Source of the DNA: Anagrus nilaparvatae
Lineage: Eukaryota > Arthropoda > Insecta > Hymenoptera > Mymaridae
Direction: 5' to 3'
DNA: 64,000 nucleotides
Assembly (NCBI GenBank): GCA_022575985.1
Contig: JAKSXM010000007.1
Span: 4,280,501-4,344,500 of the forward strand
Part shown: positions 45,841 through 56,775 of the stretch, piece by piece
Position numbering within the stretch: position 1 is the first letter of the stretch
How the letters are laid out: each line of letters begins with the position of its first letter
Program-made: the position numbers and the translations under genes
Notes under the pieces: model-generated
Database searches by the model: none
What the model was told of the DNA's origin: nothing
What the model saw: the letters and a program-made list of their open reading frames with translations, nothing else

Positions 45841-45907
45841 CCCCCCCCCCCGGTAGTTTTCCAAAAGAATTGAAAAGGAAAATATATTAAGTAGGCTGTT
45901 TTGTGAC
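45841..45907. repeat. Left part of the split palindromic element, plus copia target site
   Basis: C-run plus GGTAGTTTTCCAAAAGAATT through TTTTGTGAC, paralogous to 44,179-44,240. GTGAC at 45,903-45,907 is the left half of the copia target duplication. The right half is at 51,140-51,144. Confidence 0.7.
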
Positions 45908-46291
45908 TATTGTGGATAAATTGGCAGGTTATGAAATAAATTGATAGTCAATAGTTAACTTTAATATAAATGTGCACTTTCTTTATTAATTATACCGGTA
46001 TACTAAAATATAATAAGTTAGGCCTATATACATAAATACATGAAAATATATACAATACTTATAACACGCGGTGTAATGGCGGTTAATAGTCAGACTGTTA
46101 ATAAACGCGCTCGACGTGCTAACTCGTGAAGAGGCGACGACAGAGTGACCGAGCACGCTGCACTACTCTGCTCTCCCGTATCATATCTTTCACACACATA
46201 TACGCGATATGAGAAATACATGCTGTCCGCGAAAAAGAGATAGACATATTCTGTACTACAGAAAAAGAGACAGAAGATATAAAAACCAATA
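45908..46291 (-). repeat. 3' LTR of the copia element
   Basis: 384 bp. On the element's strand it starts TATTGGTTTTTATATC and ends CCACAATA. Small frames within it (e.g. minus 46,090-46,350) are LTR reading frames without independent support. Confidence 0.93.
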
Positions 46292-46305
46292 CTCTCCCTT
46301 TTTGA
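46292..46305 (-). promoter_or_regulatory. Polypurine tract of the copia element
   Basis: On the element's strand, TTCAAAAAGGGAGAG directly precedes the 3' LTR. This is the expected plus-strand DNA primer site and fixes the LTR boundary at TATTGG. Confidence 0.8.
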
Positions 46306-46483
46306 ATATCGCGTAAATAATTTTAGAAATGAATCTATTATTTTTAACATATTAAGAACTTCAAATGTTTAAGTAGAGTTTAGTTATAAAATTTTTAATT
46401 TACAAACAATATTTTAAATTTATTAATAAACTTTTGAAGTTCTAAACTATCATACATTTTAAATTTTATTACATTAATATGGA

Positions 46484-49400
46484 TTAGAGTTTAATTACAT
46501 TCAATCTGTTTCTTAAGTATTCTAGCCTACTTCTAGGTAAGGATTTTGTTAAAATATCTGCTAGCTGGTCATCTGTTCTAACATATTCTAATAATATTTC
46601 TCCACGTTCATACTTTTCTCGAATAAAATGAAATCGGACATCGATGTGTTTGGTACGCTTATGAAATTCAGGATTTTTAATAAGTTTTATTGCACTTTGA
46701 TTATCTATTTTTAACTTTATCCCCTCACATCGATATCCTATTTCCTTTAAAAATTGATTATACCAGCTAGCTTCTTTACTTGCCTCACTGGCAGAGACAT
46801 ATTCAGACTCGGTTGTGCTAACTGTGACCATCCGTTGTCTTTGGGAGCACCATGATATGGGTCCCTCGGACATTACAAAAACATATCCAGTAGTTGATCT
46901 ACGAGTATTTATATCAGCAGCATAATCTGCGTCACAGTAGCCTGTTATCAATGATTCGTTAATGTGCCTGCCATCATATTTTATACCATGATTTGGAGTA
47001 CCGATCACATATCTTAAAATTCTTTTAGCTGCATTATAATGGGATTCATCAAAACAATTTAGAAAACGACTCAGATAACTAACACAGTATGTTATATCAG
47101 GCCTAGTAACTGATGACAGAAACATTAACGAACCTATGATTTCACGAAAAGGAACACTTTCATCACATTCTAAAGCACGCTCGAGTTGCATTCCAGCATC
47201 CATCGGAGCATATACAGAATTTGCCTCATTCATACCGAATCTATTTTTAATTTTAACAATATAATTGTGTTGGTGAATTAAAATTTCTTTTCTTAACCTA
47301 TTTCGCTCTATTTGCATACCAACAAAAATTTTAGGATCGGAAACACTAATTTCAAATTTTTTATTTACATGGTTTATAACAAGATCGACAGCATTGGCTG
47401 ACTTTGACATAACAAGTCCATCATCTACGAATAACAAAACATAAACACGCATACCATTAACATTTCCTATATAAAGAGATTTATCAGAATTACAGAGTTT
47501 GAAATTTAACTTAGACATATGTTGTACGAAAGTTTCGTACCAACACCTAGAGGCTTGTTTTAAGCCGTATAGAGCCTTATTTAGCTTACAAACGTATTTC
47601 ACTTCACTTTTAGCACTGTTTTTTACACTATTTTTATTCACTACACTAAGACCTTCAGGTATTTTCATATATACTTGTTCTTGCAGATTACCATGTAGAA
47701 AAGCAGTCTTTACATCAAATTGTTGTATTTCAAAATCTTCTTTTGCTGCTAGTGCCAACATAAATCGTAAGGTTTCATATCTTACTACTGGAGAAAAAGT
47801 TTCTTCGAAGTCTATGCCATGTATTTGTTTGAAACCCCGGGCACATAGTCGAGCTTTATATCTGTTGTCCTGTTTGATTTTAAAAACCCATTTAGAGTCT
47901 ATCGGTGTACAATTTACTGGCATTTGTACTATACACCAAGTCTCGTTCTTTTGGTGTGCTTGAAGCTCTTCTTCTATAGCTTTGCTCCATTTTTCTTGAT
48001 CAGGACCACTTATGGCTTCTCTATAGTTTATAGGTTCATTTACTTCGGCTACACATAGTACAGGTTGTTCTGGGTCATTTTCTTCATCAGCATCATTTGT
48101 TGTTTGCCTAGACTTGTTACTTCTATTCATTAGGAAATCATCATAATAACTTGGTGCTTTTAAAGATGACCTGTCCCTTAATTTACGAGAATTATTTTCA
48201 AGTGTTTCTACTGCGCCTGTTTCTTCTCTGTTTTGTTCTAATTCAAGTATTGACTCTTTATTCATAGCAGTTCCCTCATCATTATTGGTTTGCTGTAACG
48301 TTGAGTTGCTATCATTAATTTCTATATTAATTAAATCTCTTGTATTGAGATTATCAAAACATTTATTATTTTCAGAAAAAGTGACATGCCTCGATTCAAA
48401 TATTTTCTTTTTTAAAGAATCATACAACCTGTAAACTTTTGTTTCTTCTCGATACCCAACAAGTACAGCTTTCGTTGCAGTTAAATCAAGTTTAGTCCTA
48501 AGACCTTTTGGGATGTAAGAATAAGCCCTTGAACCAATTGCTCGAAGATGTTTTACAGATGGTTTTCTTCTTGCCCATAATTCATAAGGTGTTACATTAG
48601 GATTTCTTGTAGTTGGTCTGCGATTTTGAAGATATACAGCTGTATAAACGGCCTCTGCCCATAAAAACATTGGAAGATTACCAGAGTGCATGATAGCTCT
48701 CGCTGCTTCAACAATTGACCTGTTTTCACTTTCCGATCTACCATTCATTTCAGGAGAATAGGGCGCAGTCTTCTGATGAACTATGCCTCTTTCCGAATAA
48801 TATGATTCTAATGCCTCGTTGCAATACTCTCCACCATTGTCACTTCTGATTGTACCTATGGAACATTTAAATTTATTAAAAACTAGTTTTTCAAACTTTA
48901 CCATTTCTTCATAAACGTCATTTTTGTGTCTTAAAAATTTTACGAATTTGTAGTTGGTGGCATCATCTTTAATGAGTAGAAAGTATCTTGCCCCACCCAT
49001 TGATTCTATCTTCATAGGTCCACATAGGTCTGTATGGAACATTTCTCCTGGCTTCGTTACGAACTGCCTCTCCTCGAACTTTTGAAAAGGTTGACGATGA
49101 GCTTTTGCTAAATGACAGGATTCACAATCGAATAGTTCATGATTATTTATTGCCAGTCCGTTAACTACTTTCTTTTTTTCCATGTCGAACATCAGCTTAC
49201 TGTTAATATGGCCTAGTCTTTCATGCCAAATTTTTGCACTAGATAAAGTAACATTTACCTCGGGGTGTTCAACTGCTTGAATCATAAGCCTGTACGTATT
49301 ATTCTTTTGTCTTACACCTTTTATCAGTACTTTGTTTCCACGTCGAATATAAACTTTATCTTCTTCAAACAATACATTAAAACCTCTTCCAGGTGAAGTT

Positions 49401-50602
49401 AGAACACCAACTGATAATAAGTTCTTTCTGAGCTTAGGTACATATAACACATCTCCTATATTCATTGATTTAGATTCTTTATTTTCACTGTTTTTAATTA
49501 AAACTGTTCCAGTACCTTTGATATCACATAAGCCATCATCACCTAACTTTATTTGACCACCACTTGAACATACTAGATTTGGGAGCCAATCACGTCGAAA
49601 AGTCACGTGACGCGATGCACCACTATCTATTAACCACACGTCATCACTTTTAACTCCAAAAGTATCTGATTCAGCGCTACAAACTTCTGCGCATAGCAAC
49701 TCAATTTCGCCCTCTTCATTTTCTTTATTATCATAACGACGGTTGCTATTGTGGTGGTGGTTGAATCGTCTTCCCCTCCCACGTCGACTTTTACCTCTAT
49801 TTGATCTACAATATCTTGCAATGTGACCACTCTTTTTACAAATATAACAAGTGCGCGAATCTTTACCTTTTTCACCATTTTGATTTTCTTTCTCTTTTTG
49901 CTTGTTATCAACTTGTCTTTGTCCATAACTATTAAAAATGTTGGGAGTGGATTTCCGGTGATGATCAGAAACATAAAATGCCGTCGCTTCCTCTTCCTTT
50001 TTTGTTAATTTTGACTCTTCTTTTAGCAATCTTTCTTCTAACAATGCAATATTTTGCTTGGTTGAATCAACACTATCCCATGCTGACACAAATGCGTCAA
50101 ATTTTGATGGTAGCCCACCTAAAATTTTTGCCATTAAGGATGTATGTGAAACTTTTTCTCCGATGTCTTCTAGGGACTGTACTAAATTTCTTAAACGCGT
50201 GACATACTTGATTACTGATTCACTACTATCCATTCGAAGCTCCAAAAATCTTTGCATTAACACCATTTTACTTGTTTCAGATTTTTGTTCATGTTGTCGA
50301 CTTAATCGGTCCCATATTTCTTTTGAATTTTCACATGTGACAATATCTTCACAGATGGAATCCTCCATTGCAGCCATTAATAAATACATGGATCTTGCGT
50401 CATCCTTGCACCATTTTGTCTTCGAGTCAGTAAAAGCTTTTTCATCTTCTTGCCTTTCCGGTGCTACAGGAATTTTTATTTCTCCAGTCACATGTCCATA
50501 TAAACCTTGAGATATTAACAACATGCGCATTTGAGCTTTCCACACTTGGTAATTTGAGGAGCCAAGTTTCCTCATCTGACTTGAAAAACTACTTTCGGCC
50601 AT
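46484..50602 (-). CDS. Copia Gag-Pol polyprotein
   Basis: About 1,372 residues from the ATG at 50,602 (MAESSFSSQMRKLGSSNYQV, context AAAATGG). An in-frame ATG 12 codons upstream at 50,638 is less likely. Order is typical of Ty1/copia (integrase before reverse transcriptase). Positions counted from 50,638: Gag; zinc knuckle CYICKKSGHIARYC at ~262-276; protease WLIDSGAS at ~337; integrase HHCC region (WHERLGH...CESC) from ~471; catalytic D (FHTDLCGP, ~535), D (SDNGGE, ~599) and E (PEMNGRSESE, ~634); reverse transcriptase with LLFVDDG at ~1,069; RNase H with GYCDADYAAD (~1,234) and TESEYVSASEA. No internal stop or frameshift. It makes the particle protein and enzymes for cytoplasmic reverse transcription and integration. 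Confidence 0.97.
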   Translation of the reverse strand: MAESSFSSQMRKLGSSNYQVWKAQMRMLLISQGLYGHVTGEIKIPVAPERQEDEKAFTDSKTKWCKDDARSMYLLMAAMEDSICEDIVTCENSKEIWDRLSRQHEQKSETSKMVLMQRFLELRMDSSESVIKYVTRLRNLVQSLEDIGEKVSHTSLMAKILGGLPSKFDAFVSAWDSVDSTKQNIALLEERLLKEESKLTKKEEEATAFYVSDHHRKSTPNIFNSYGQRQVDNKQKEKENQNGEKGKDSRTCYICKKSGHIARYCRSNRGKSRRGRGRRFNHHHNSNRRYDNKENEEGEIELLCAEVCSAESDTFGVKSDDVWLIDSGASRHVTFRRDWLPNLVCSSGGQIKLGDDGLCDIKGTGTVLIKNSENKESKSMNIGDVLYVPKLRKNLLSVGVLTSPGRGFNVLFEEDKVYIRRGNKVLIKGVRQKNNTYRLMIQAVEHPEVNVTLSSAKIWHERLGHINSKLMFDMEKKKVVNGLAINNHELFDCESCHLAKAHRQPFQKFEERQFVTKPGEMFHTDLCGPMKIESMGGARYFLLIKDDATNYKFVKFLRHKNDVYEEMVKFEKLVFNKFKCSIGTIRSDNGGEYCNEALESYYSERGIVHQKTAPYSPEMNGRSESENRSIVEAARAIMHSGNLPMFLWAEAVYTAVYLQNRRPTTRNPNVTPYELWARRKPSVKHLRAIGSRAYSYIPKGLRTKLDLTATKAVLVGYREETKVYRLYDSLKKKIFESRHVTFSENNKCFDNLNTRDLINIEINDSNSTLQQTNNDEGTAMNKESILELEQNREETGAVETLENNSRKLRDRSSLKAPSYYDDFLMNRSNKSRQTTNDADEENDPEQPVLCVAEVNEPINYREAISGPDQEKWSKAIEEELQAHQKNETWCIVQMPVNCTPIDSKWVFKIKQDNRYKARLCARGFKQIHGIDFEETFSPVVRYETLRFMLALAAKEDFEIQQFDVKTAFLHGNLQEQVYMKIPEGLSVVNKNSVKNSAKSEVKYVCKLNKALYGLKQASRCWYETFVQHMSKLNFKLCNSDKSLYIGNVNGMRVYVLLFVDDGLVMSKSANAVDLVINHVNKKFEISVSDPKIFVGMQIERNRLRKEILIHQHNYIVKIKNRFGMNEANSVYAPMDAGMQLERALECDESVPFREIIGSLMFLSSVTRPDITYCVSYLSRFLNCFDESHYNAAKRILRYVIGTPNHGIKYDGRHINESLITGYCDADYAADINTRRSTTGYVFVMSEGPISWCSQRQRMVTVSTTESEYVSASEASKEASWYNQFLKEIGYRCEGIKLKIDNQSAIKLIKNPEFHKRTKHIDVRFHFIREKYERGEILLEYVRTDDQLADILTKSLPRSRLEYLRNRLNVIKL

Positions 50603-50742
50603 TTTAAAAAAAAATTTTAAAAACACGTGCACGAACAAGAAAAAAATTTTTTTTTTTATTTTTAATAAATTTTTAAATTACACAGGTTTTTAGTTTAATT
50701 TCACAACACCAAAAAAACTGATTAATTAATTAGAAGCGATTT

Positions 50743-50755
50743 GGGCCGCATAACC
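50743..50755 (-). promoter_or_regulatory. Primer-binding site, initiator-Met tRNA half
   Basis: On the element's strand GGTTATGCGGCCCA abuts the 5' LTR. It nearly matches the complement of the anticodon-loop region of insect initiator tRNA-Met (GGTTATGGGCCCA), with one extra base. Drosophila copia is known to use such a cleaved tRNA-iMet fragment as primer. The extra base is either tolerated or a defect. Confidence 0.75.
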
Positions 50756-51139
50756 TATTGTGGATAAATTGGCAGGTTATGAAATAAATTGATAGTCAAT
50801 AGTTAACTTTAATATAAATGTGCACTTTCTTTATTAATTATACCGGTATACTAAAATATAATAAGTTAGGCCTATATACATAAATACATGAAAATATATA
50901 CAATACTTATAACACGCGGTGTAATGGCGGTTAATAGTCAGACTGTTAATAAACGCGCACGACGTGCTAACTCGTGAAGAGGCGACGACAGAGTGACCGA
51001 GCACGCTGCACTACTCTGCTCTCCCGTATCATATCTTTCACACACATATACGCGATATGAGAAATACATGCTGTCCGCGAAAAAGAGATAGACATATTCT
51101 GTACTACAGAAAAAGAGACAGAAGATATAAAAACCAATA
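50756..51139 (-). repeat. 5' LTR of the copia element
   Basis: 384 bp, one mismatch by eye to the 3' LTR. Contains the presumed promoter. No TATA assignment is made beyond the TTTTTATAT near its start. Confidence 0.93.
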
Positions 51140-51144
51140 GTGAC

Positions 51145-51604
51145 CAAAGGGTTATGTCTTTAGCAAAGTATAAAACTGTAATATTTGTAACATAAAATTA
51201 ATCTTCAATAAAAGAGCTCTCCGTAATTTTTTATCGGAAAATGAAAAAAAAATGTTAAAAATGTTTATTTGTTTGAATAAATGCGACACGTTGAATTTAA
51301 TTACCGCACTTTTCTCAGACCTGAGCAGATCGCAAATTCTGCTTGGCTCATGTTGAAGAGAATTAAAGATAAATGGTCGTGCTATATTTATAAAAATATT
51401 CAAACAGTTGTCATTTTTATGACAGAATAAATAAAATATTATGCATTTTGTTTTTAATTTTTTAAAAAATTACTAAAATAATTTTTTTTATCGATTCGTG
51501 TAGATAAGTAAATTGTAAAAAAAAAAATTAAATTTATTGAAAAAAAATTTTTTTTTTTTAAAGCTTCATCGATTTACTGATTGAACAGCAAAAATAATTA
51601 GTTA
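51145..51604. repeat. IR-block upstream sequence, copy 3, proximal part
   Basis: Continues the paralogy to 44,240-44,868 after the copia insertion: 'CAATAAAAGAGCT', 'GTTTATTTGTTTGAATAAAT', 'GCAGATCGCAAATTCTGCTT'. It ends at the 9.8-kb foldback. No gene. Confidence 0.65.
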
Positions 51605-52129
51605 CACTCAAAACCAAAGTGTGTAAATTTGAGCAAGAATTTAATCGCTACTCTAATTAAATTCAAATATTTAAAGAAAGTCACGATTTAAATTAACAAT
51701 TTACACAAATGTAATAACTAAAACATAAAAATTACACACTAATAAAAATTAAAGTGAAAGTTTAATCAAAAGTAGTGTGTAAATTGATATATTTAATACG
51801 TAATATATATTAAATAAGATAAATAATAAAATTTAATCAAAAGTAGTAATTAAACTACTGATTTTAAATTATTATCAAAAATAAAGATTTGTTTATAACC
51901 TATAATAGGTTATAAGTAAAAAATCTTGAATAATATAAATTTGAAATTAAAACAAACTTAGGATTATTAAATTAACATAAAAATTAATAATAATTTAATA
52001 CACAATAAAAAAAAAATAAACTTTTAAAATAAAATGTAACGTATTAGCAGAAGTAAATTAGAATAGCTATATATTAAAACCAATAACCTAATATAAACCG
52101 GTTGAAGTGATTACTGTTCTTTCTACTTC

Positions 52130-52900
52130 TTATTGGCGAATACTAAACTGTATTTTAATTTAAAGCCAGCATTTAAAGAGGGTCAGCTTATGTAAACATA
52201 AAAAATTATTGTGAATTCATCGATATGATATATTACCAAGTTCTGGATGTTTGTACGAGTAAGAATCATGAGCCATGAATACACCCTGTTTTCATAATTC
52301 AAAATTATTTGATAAATCAAATCCAAACTAAAATATATAATCCAATTTGGACCTAAAAAAATATAAAATCCATGTAATTAGTATTTTACAAGTACAGTTC
52401 CATTGATGCGTTCTCAAAAAGCCTTGGAAAGCAATTACTGGATTTGATATTCAGTTTGGGTCCAAATTTTATAGAATTCTAATATAAATCTACTTTATCA
52501 AGTAGATTTCATTTATTTAAGCAGGCTTAATGCATTGCTTCTGATTCTTACACATAAAAACATCCAGAATTTTAGAAAGAGCCACTACGATGAATTCCCA
52601 AAAAAACTGTACAAGTGATTACTGTTTTTTTTACTTCTTTATTGGTGAATACCAAATTGAATATTCATTTAAAATCAGCTTGTAAAGAGGGTCTAACTTA
52701 TATAAACATAAAAGTTTATTAGAAATTCATCGATATGGCTTATTACCAAGTTCTGGATGTTTGTACGAGTAAGAATCATGAGCCATGAATACACCCTGTT
52801 TATTTGATAAATAAACTACAAAATAAAATAGTTATCAAAATTGGACCTAAAAGAATATAAAATCCATTTAATTAGTATTTTAAAAGCAGGTAATTAGTAT
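52130..52900. repeat. Duplicated ~480-bp subrepeat in the left arm
   Basis: 'TTACTGTT.TTT.TACTTCTT', 'ACCAAGTTCTGGATGTTTG' and 'CACCCTGTTT' appear twice (about 52,110 and 52,620). The right arm has mirrored copies at about 57,530-57,850, 59,680-60,000, 60,180-60,500 and 60,680-60,960. Confidence 0.7.
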
Positions 52901-53370
52901 TTTAGTGTGTGCTAAAACCGAATCTGAAACTCAAATTTCGAAATTCCAAATGGCGGACTCAACATTGGCCAATTTTCGATATTTTTAAAAATACAAACAA
53001 AAGTTTTAAAGAGTGTACCCTGGGGTTTCAGGGGTTGCTAATACTGAATCTGGAACTCAAATTTCGAAATTCAAAATGGCAGATTCAAAATTGGCCAATT
53101 TTCGAAAAAAAAGTTTTAAAGAGTGTACCTGAGGCTTTTTGGGTGTTTTAAAACCGAATCCGAAATTCAAATTGCGAATTTCAAAATGGTGGACTCTACA
53201 TTTGCCAATTTTCAAAAAAAATTTGCAAATTTTTAAAAATAGAAAAAAAAGATTTAACGAGTGTACCCGAGGGTTTTTGGGTGTTTGAAAACTGAATCTG
53301 GAACTAAAATTTCGAATTTCATAATGGCAGACTCATAATTGGCCAATTATTGAAAAAATTTATTATAACA
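52900..53370. repeat. ~130-bp tandem repeats, left arm
   Basis: Three to four units with 'AAACCGAATCTGAAACTCAA', 'TTTCGAAATTC.AAATGGC', 'ATTGGCCAATTTTCGA' and 'AAAGAGTGTACC'. Mirrored at 59,200-59,650 and again at 56,790-57,280. The 80-residue frame across them (52,909-53,151 and its mirror) simply translates the repeat. Confidence 0.8.
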
Positions 53371-53389
53371 CATAAACATTTATAAACTG

Positions 53390-53625
53390 CATTACGCACA
53401 TAAAGAACCAGGATTGTATACTCATCTTTTTGTAACAAGATCAGACCTAGACCATGCACTGATAATCAACAATGCTGTTCAAGCATCATCTTTAAGCTAT
53501 CTTCTTTTTGGTTGATCAGTTAAGGTTGCGTTTGAAAAAAGGCGTTATACAGCTACGGACGTAGCCTGCAGTGACAGCTTATCTCTAGCCATTGCTTCCA
53601 GTTCGAAGTATATTTCATGTATAAG
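53390..53625. other. Unique ~235-bp segment, identical in both arms
   Basis: Higher GC and more complex than anything around it. Appears identical by eye to the mirrored stretch at about 58,935-59,185. One short open stretch (ELEAMARDKLSLQATSVAV then stop, read on the mirrored copy) resembles coding DNA, but no family is recognised. Possibly a captured host fragment. Confidence 0.5.
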
Positions 53626-53626
53626 T

Positions 53627-55230
53627 TACCTACACGTTAGACGTTAAACCTTCTATAACCTAGCTACACGTTAGACGTTAAACCTACAATAACCTACCCA
53701 CACGTTAGATCTTACACCTAAAATAACCTACCTACAGGATAATCGTTGACCCTATTTTAACCTACCTATACGTTAGACGTTAAACCTATAATAACCTACC
53801 TACAGGATAATCGTTGAACCTATTTTAACCTACCTATACGTTAGACGTTAAACCTACTATAACCTACCTAAACGTTAGACGTTAAACCTACTATAACCTA
53901 CCTACACGATAGACTTTAAACCTACAATAACCTAACTACACGTTAGACGTTAAACCTACAATAACCTACCCACACGTTAGATCTTACACCTAAAATAACC
54001 TACCTACAGGATAATCGTTGACCCTATTTTAACCTACCTATACGTTAGACGTTAAACCTATAATAACCTACCTACAGGATAATCGTTGAACCTATTTTAA
54101 CCTACCTATACGTTAGACGTTAAACCTACTATAACCTACCTAAACGTCAGACGTTAAACCTACTATAACCTACCTACACGTTAGACTTTAAACCTACAAT
54201 AACCTACCAACACGTTAGACGTTAAACCTACAATAACCTACCCACACGTTAGATCTTACACCTACAATAACCTACCTACAGGATAATCGTTGACCCTATT
54301 TTAACCTACCTATACGTTAGACGTTAAACCTACTATAACCTACCTACACGTTTGATCTTAAACCTACAATAATCTACCTACACGTTAGACCTTAAACTTA
54401 CAGTAGCCTACTTACACGTTAGACGTTAAATCTACTATAACCTACCTACACGTTAGACTTTAAACCTAAAATAACCTAATAATTTATTTGAATATTTATT
54501 CAAATTTTATTTATCGCTCGATATTAAGGAGTGAAGTTTAAAGTAATAATTTAGAACGTGACTTTTACGAGCATGCTCGTAATTATTATTCTAAAATAAC
54601 CTACTTACACGTTTGACGTTAAACCTACTATAACCTACCTACAAGTTAGATCTTAAACCTATAATAACCTACCTACAGGATAGTCGTTGAACCTATTATA
54701 AACTACCTACACGTTAGACGTTAAACCTACTATAACCTACCTACAAGTTAGATCTTAAACCTATAATAACCTACCTACAGGATAGTCGTTGAACCTATTA
54801 TAAACTACCTACACGTTAGACGTTAAACCTACTATAACCTACCTACACGTTAGACTTTAAACCTACAATAACCTACCTATACGTTAGACGTTAAACCTAC
54901 AATAACCTACCCACACGTTAGATCTTACACCTAAAATAACTTACCTACAGGATAGTCGTTGAACCTATTATAAACTACCTACACGTTAGACGTTAAACCT
55001 ACTATAACCTACCTACACGTTAGACTTTAAACCTACAATAACCTACCTATACGTTAGACGTTAAACCTACAATAACCTACCCACACGTTAGATCTTACAC
55101 CTAAAATAACTTACCTACAGGATAATCGTTGAACCTATTTTAACCTACTTACACGTTAGACCTTATACCTACAATAACCTACCTACACGTTAGACTTTAA
55201 ACCTACAATAACCTATTTACACGTTAGACG
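53627..55230. repeat. 34-bp satellite array with 272-bp higher-order repeat (left arm)
   Basis: Monomer ACGTTAGACGTTAAACCTAC followed by TATAACCTACCTAC, 34 bp. Variant monomers (GTTAGATCTTACACC; AGGATAATCGTTGA.CC) recur at exact multiples of 34: the GATC variant at 53,708, 53,980 and 54,252 (272 bp = 8 monomers). Elsewhere in the array, 102-bp (3-mer) and 170-bp (5-mer) periods occur. A ~110-bp AT-rich insertion sits at about 54,480-54,590. Confidence 0.95.
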
Positions 55231-55234
55231 TTAA

Positions 55235-55951
55235 GGCCACTGTCTCTTTTTTCTGACGATTTTCAAAGGATTTTCAACATTTTTTTTCTCAGCTGTTTTA
55301 TTATAAAAGTTTACGAATTTATTTTTAAATAATTACAAAACTATTCTAGATGACATAAAAAAATTTTTGTTTTTTACAGTTTGTAGATGGCGTAAAAGTA
55401 GAGGCTCGAAAAAAAATTTAAACACGGTTCCCATCATAGCGCCTATTGTAGGCATCAAAATAAAAAAATAAAAAGTCATATTGTTCTCTATAGTTTCCTC
55501 TTGTATTTGAACCAACATTTAGCAAAAAATACAAAAAATTGACCATTTGGTGAACCAAAAACGAAAAATTAAAATGCAGTTTTTGACGTTAAAAAATGCT
55601 CCTAAAACGGACAATAAAAATTTTTCTGATGCATAAAAAGCTGATATTGTTGGTTCACATACTAGGTATTGCAATAACGAAAAAAATGAAACAAGATTCA
55701 TGTCGATAGTTCAATTAGTTTTTGAGCTAGCGTGGGAACCGATTTCAAAAAAGTAGTTTTGAGAAAAACACGTTTAAAGTTTTTAAATGCGTATGTTTTC
55801 ATATGCTTACGACCCAAAAAATCGATATATCTAAAAAACATATTTTTTTTTTTGCTTGAAATTTGTTTTTTAGATTCTTGAAATGTTTTAACAAAAGATA
55901 ATGAATTAAAAAAAAAATGAAAAAAAAAATCCCAATAAAGAGACAGTGGCC
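55235..55951. mobile_element. 717-bp MITE with TTAA duplication inside the satellite
   Basis: The ends GGCCACTGTCTCTTT / AAAGAGACAGTGGCC are inverted (the right copy has one mismatch near its inner edge). TTAA at 55,231-55,234 and 55,952-55,955, with satellite sequence resuming in register (GACGTTAA|...|TTAAATCTACTATAA). Non-coding. Its 60-residue frames on minus are not called. Confidence 0.85.
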
Positions 55952-55955
55952 TTAA

Positions 55956-56775
55956 ATCTACTATAAACTACCTACACGTTTCACTTTCAAGCTACAATAA
56001 CCTACCTACTCGTTAGACCTTAAACCTACAATAACCTACCTACATTTTAGACTTTAAACCTTCTATAACCTATGTAGGTTATAGTAGGTTTAACGTGTGA
56101 CAAGTACCTGAGTACACGTTACCTACACGTTAGACTTTAAACCTACTATAACCTAGGTAGTCTAATGTGTAGGTAGGTTATTGTAGGTTTAAAGTCTAAC
56201 GTGTAGGTAGGTTATAGTAGGTTTAAAGTCTAACGTTTAGGTAGGTTATAGTAGGTTTAACGTCTAACGTATAGGTAGGTTATTGTAGGTTTAAAGTCTA
56301 ACGTGTAGGTAGGTTATAGTAGGTTTAACGTCTAATGTGTAGGTAGGTTATTTTAGGTTTAAGATCTAACGTGTAGGTAGGTTATAATAGGCTTAACGTC
56401 TGACGTGTAGGTTGGTTATAGCAGATATAACTTCTAACGTATAGGTAGGTTATTGTAGGTTTAACGTCTAACGTGTAGGTAGGTTATTGAAGGTTCAAGG
56501 TCTAACGTGTAGGTAGGTTATGGTAGGCTTAACGACTAACATGTAGGTAGCTTATTGTAGGTTTAAAGTCTAACGTATAGGTAGGTTATAGTAGGTTTAA
56601 CGTCTAACGTGTTGGTAGGTTATAGTAGATTTAACGTCTAACGTGTAAGTAGGCTTCTGTAGGTTTAAGGTCGAAAGTGTAGGTAGGTTATTGTAGGTTT
56701 AAGGTCAAACGTGTAGGTAGTTTATTTTAGGGTTTAGGTCTAACGTGTAGGTAGGTTATAGTTGGTTTAACGTTG
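55956..56775. repeat. Satellite across the palindrome centre
   Basis: Monomers run in the plus orientation to about 56,070, pass a disordered junction (CCTATGTAGGTTATAG; GACAAGTACCTGAGTACACG) to about 56,155, then run in the opposite orientation to 56,775. This is the inversion centre of the giant foldback. Confidence 0.85.

Larger units (their letters stand above)
45908..51139 (-). mobile_element. Complete young Ty1/copia LTR retrotransposon
   Basis: 5,232 bp, transcribed on the minus strand, flanked by a 5-bp target duplication GTGAC. Two 384-bp LTRs differ at one position by eye (T at about 46,110, A at about 50,958). A primer-binding site adjoins the 5' LTR, a polypurine tract adjoins the 3' LTR, and one long uninterrupted gag-pol frame lies between. 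LTR ends are TATTG...CAATA rather than the usual TG...CA. All structural and coding parts look intact, so it is a recent insertion and possibly active. Confidence 0.95.

Noticed and set aside
47499..50510. Several plus-strand frames opposite the copia polyprotein
   Set aside because: Antisense shadows of a clearly coding minus-strand frame.
50603..50638. Earlier in-frame ATG of the copia polyprotein
   Set aside because: It adds a Phe-rich stretch from poly-A/T leader DNA. The ATG at 50,602 has the better context and gives a typical copia Gag start.
52909..53151. Identical 80-residue frames here and at 59,407-59,649 (minus)
   Set aside because: They translate the ~130-bp tandem repeat and repeat internally. 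Identity reflects mirrored arms, not protein selection.
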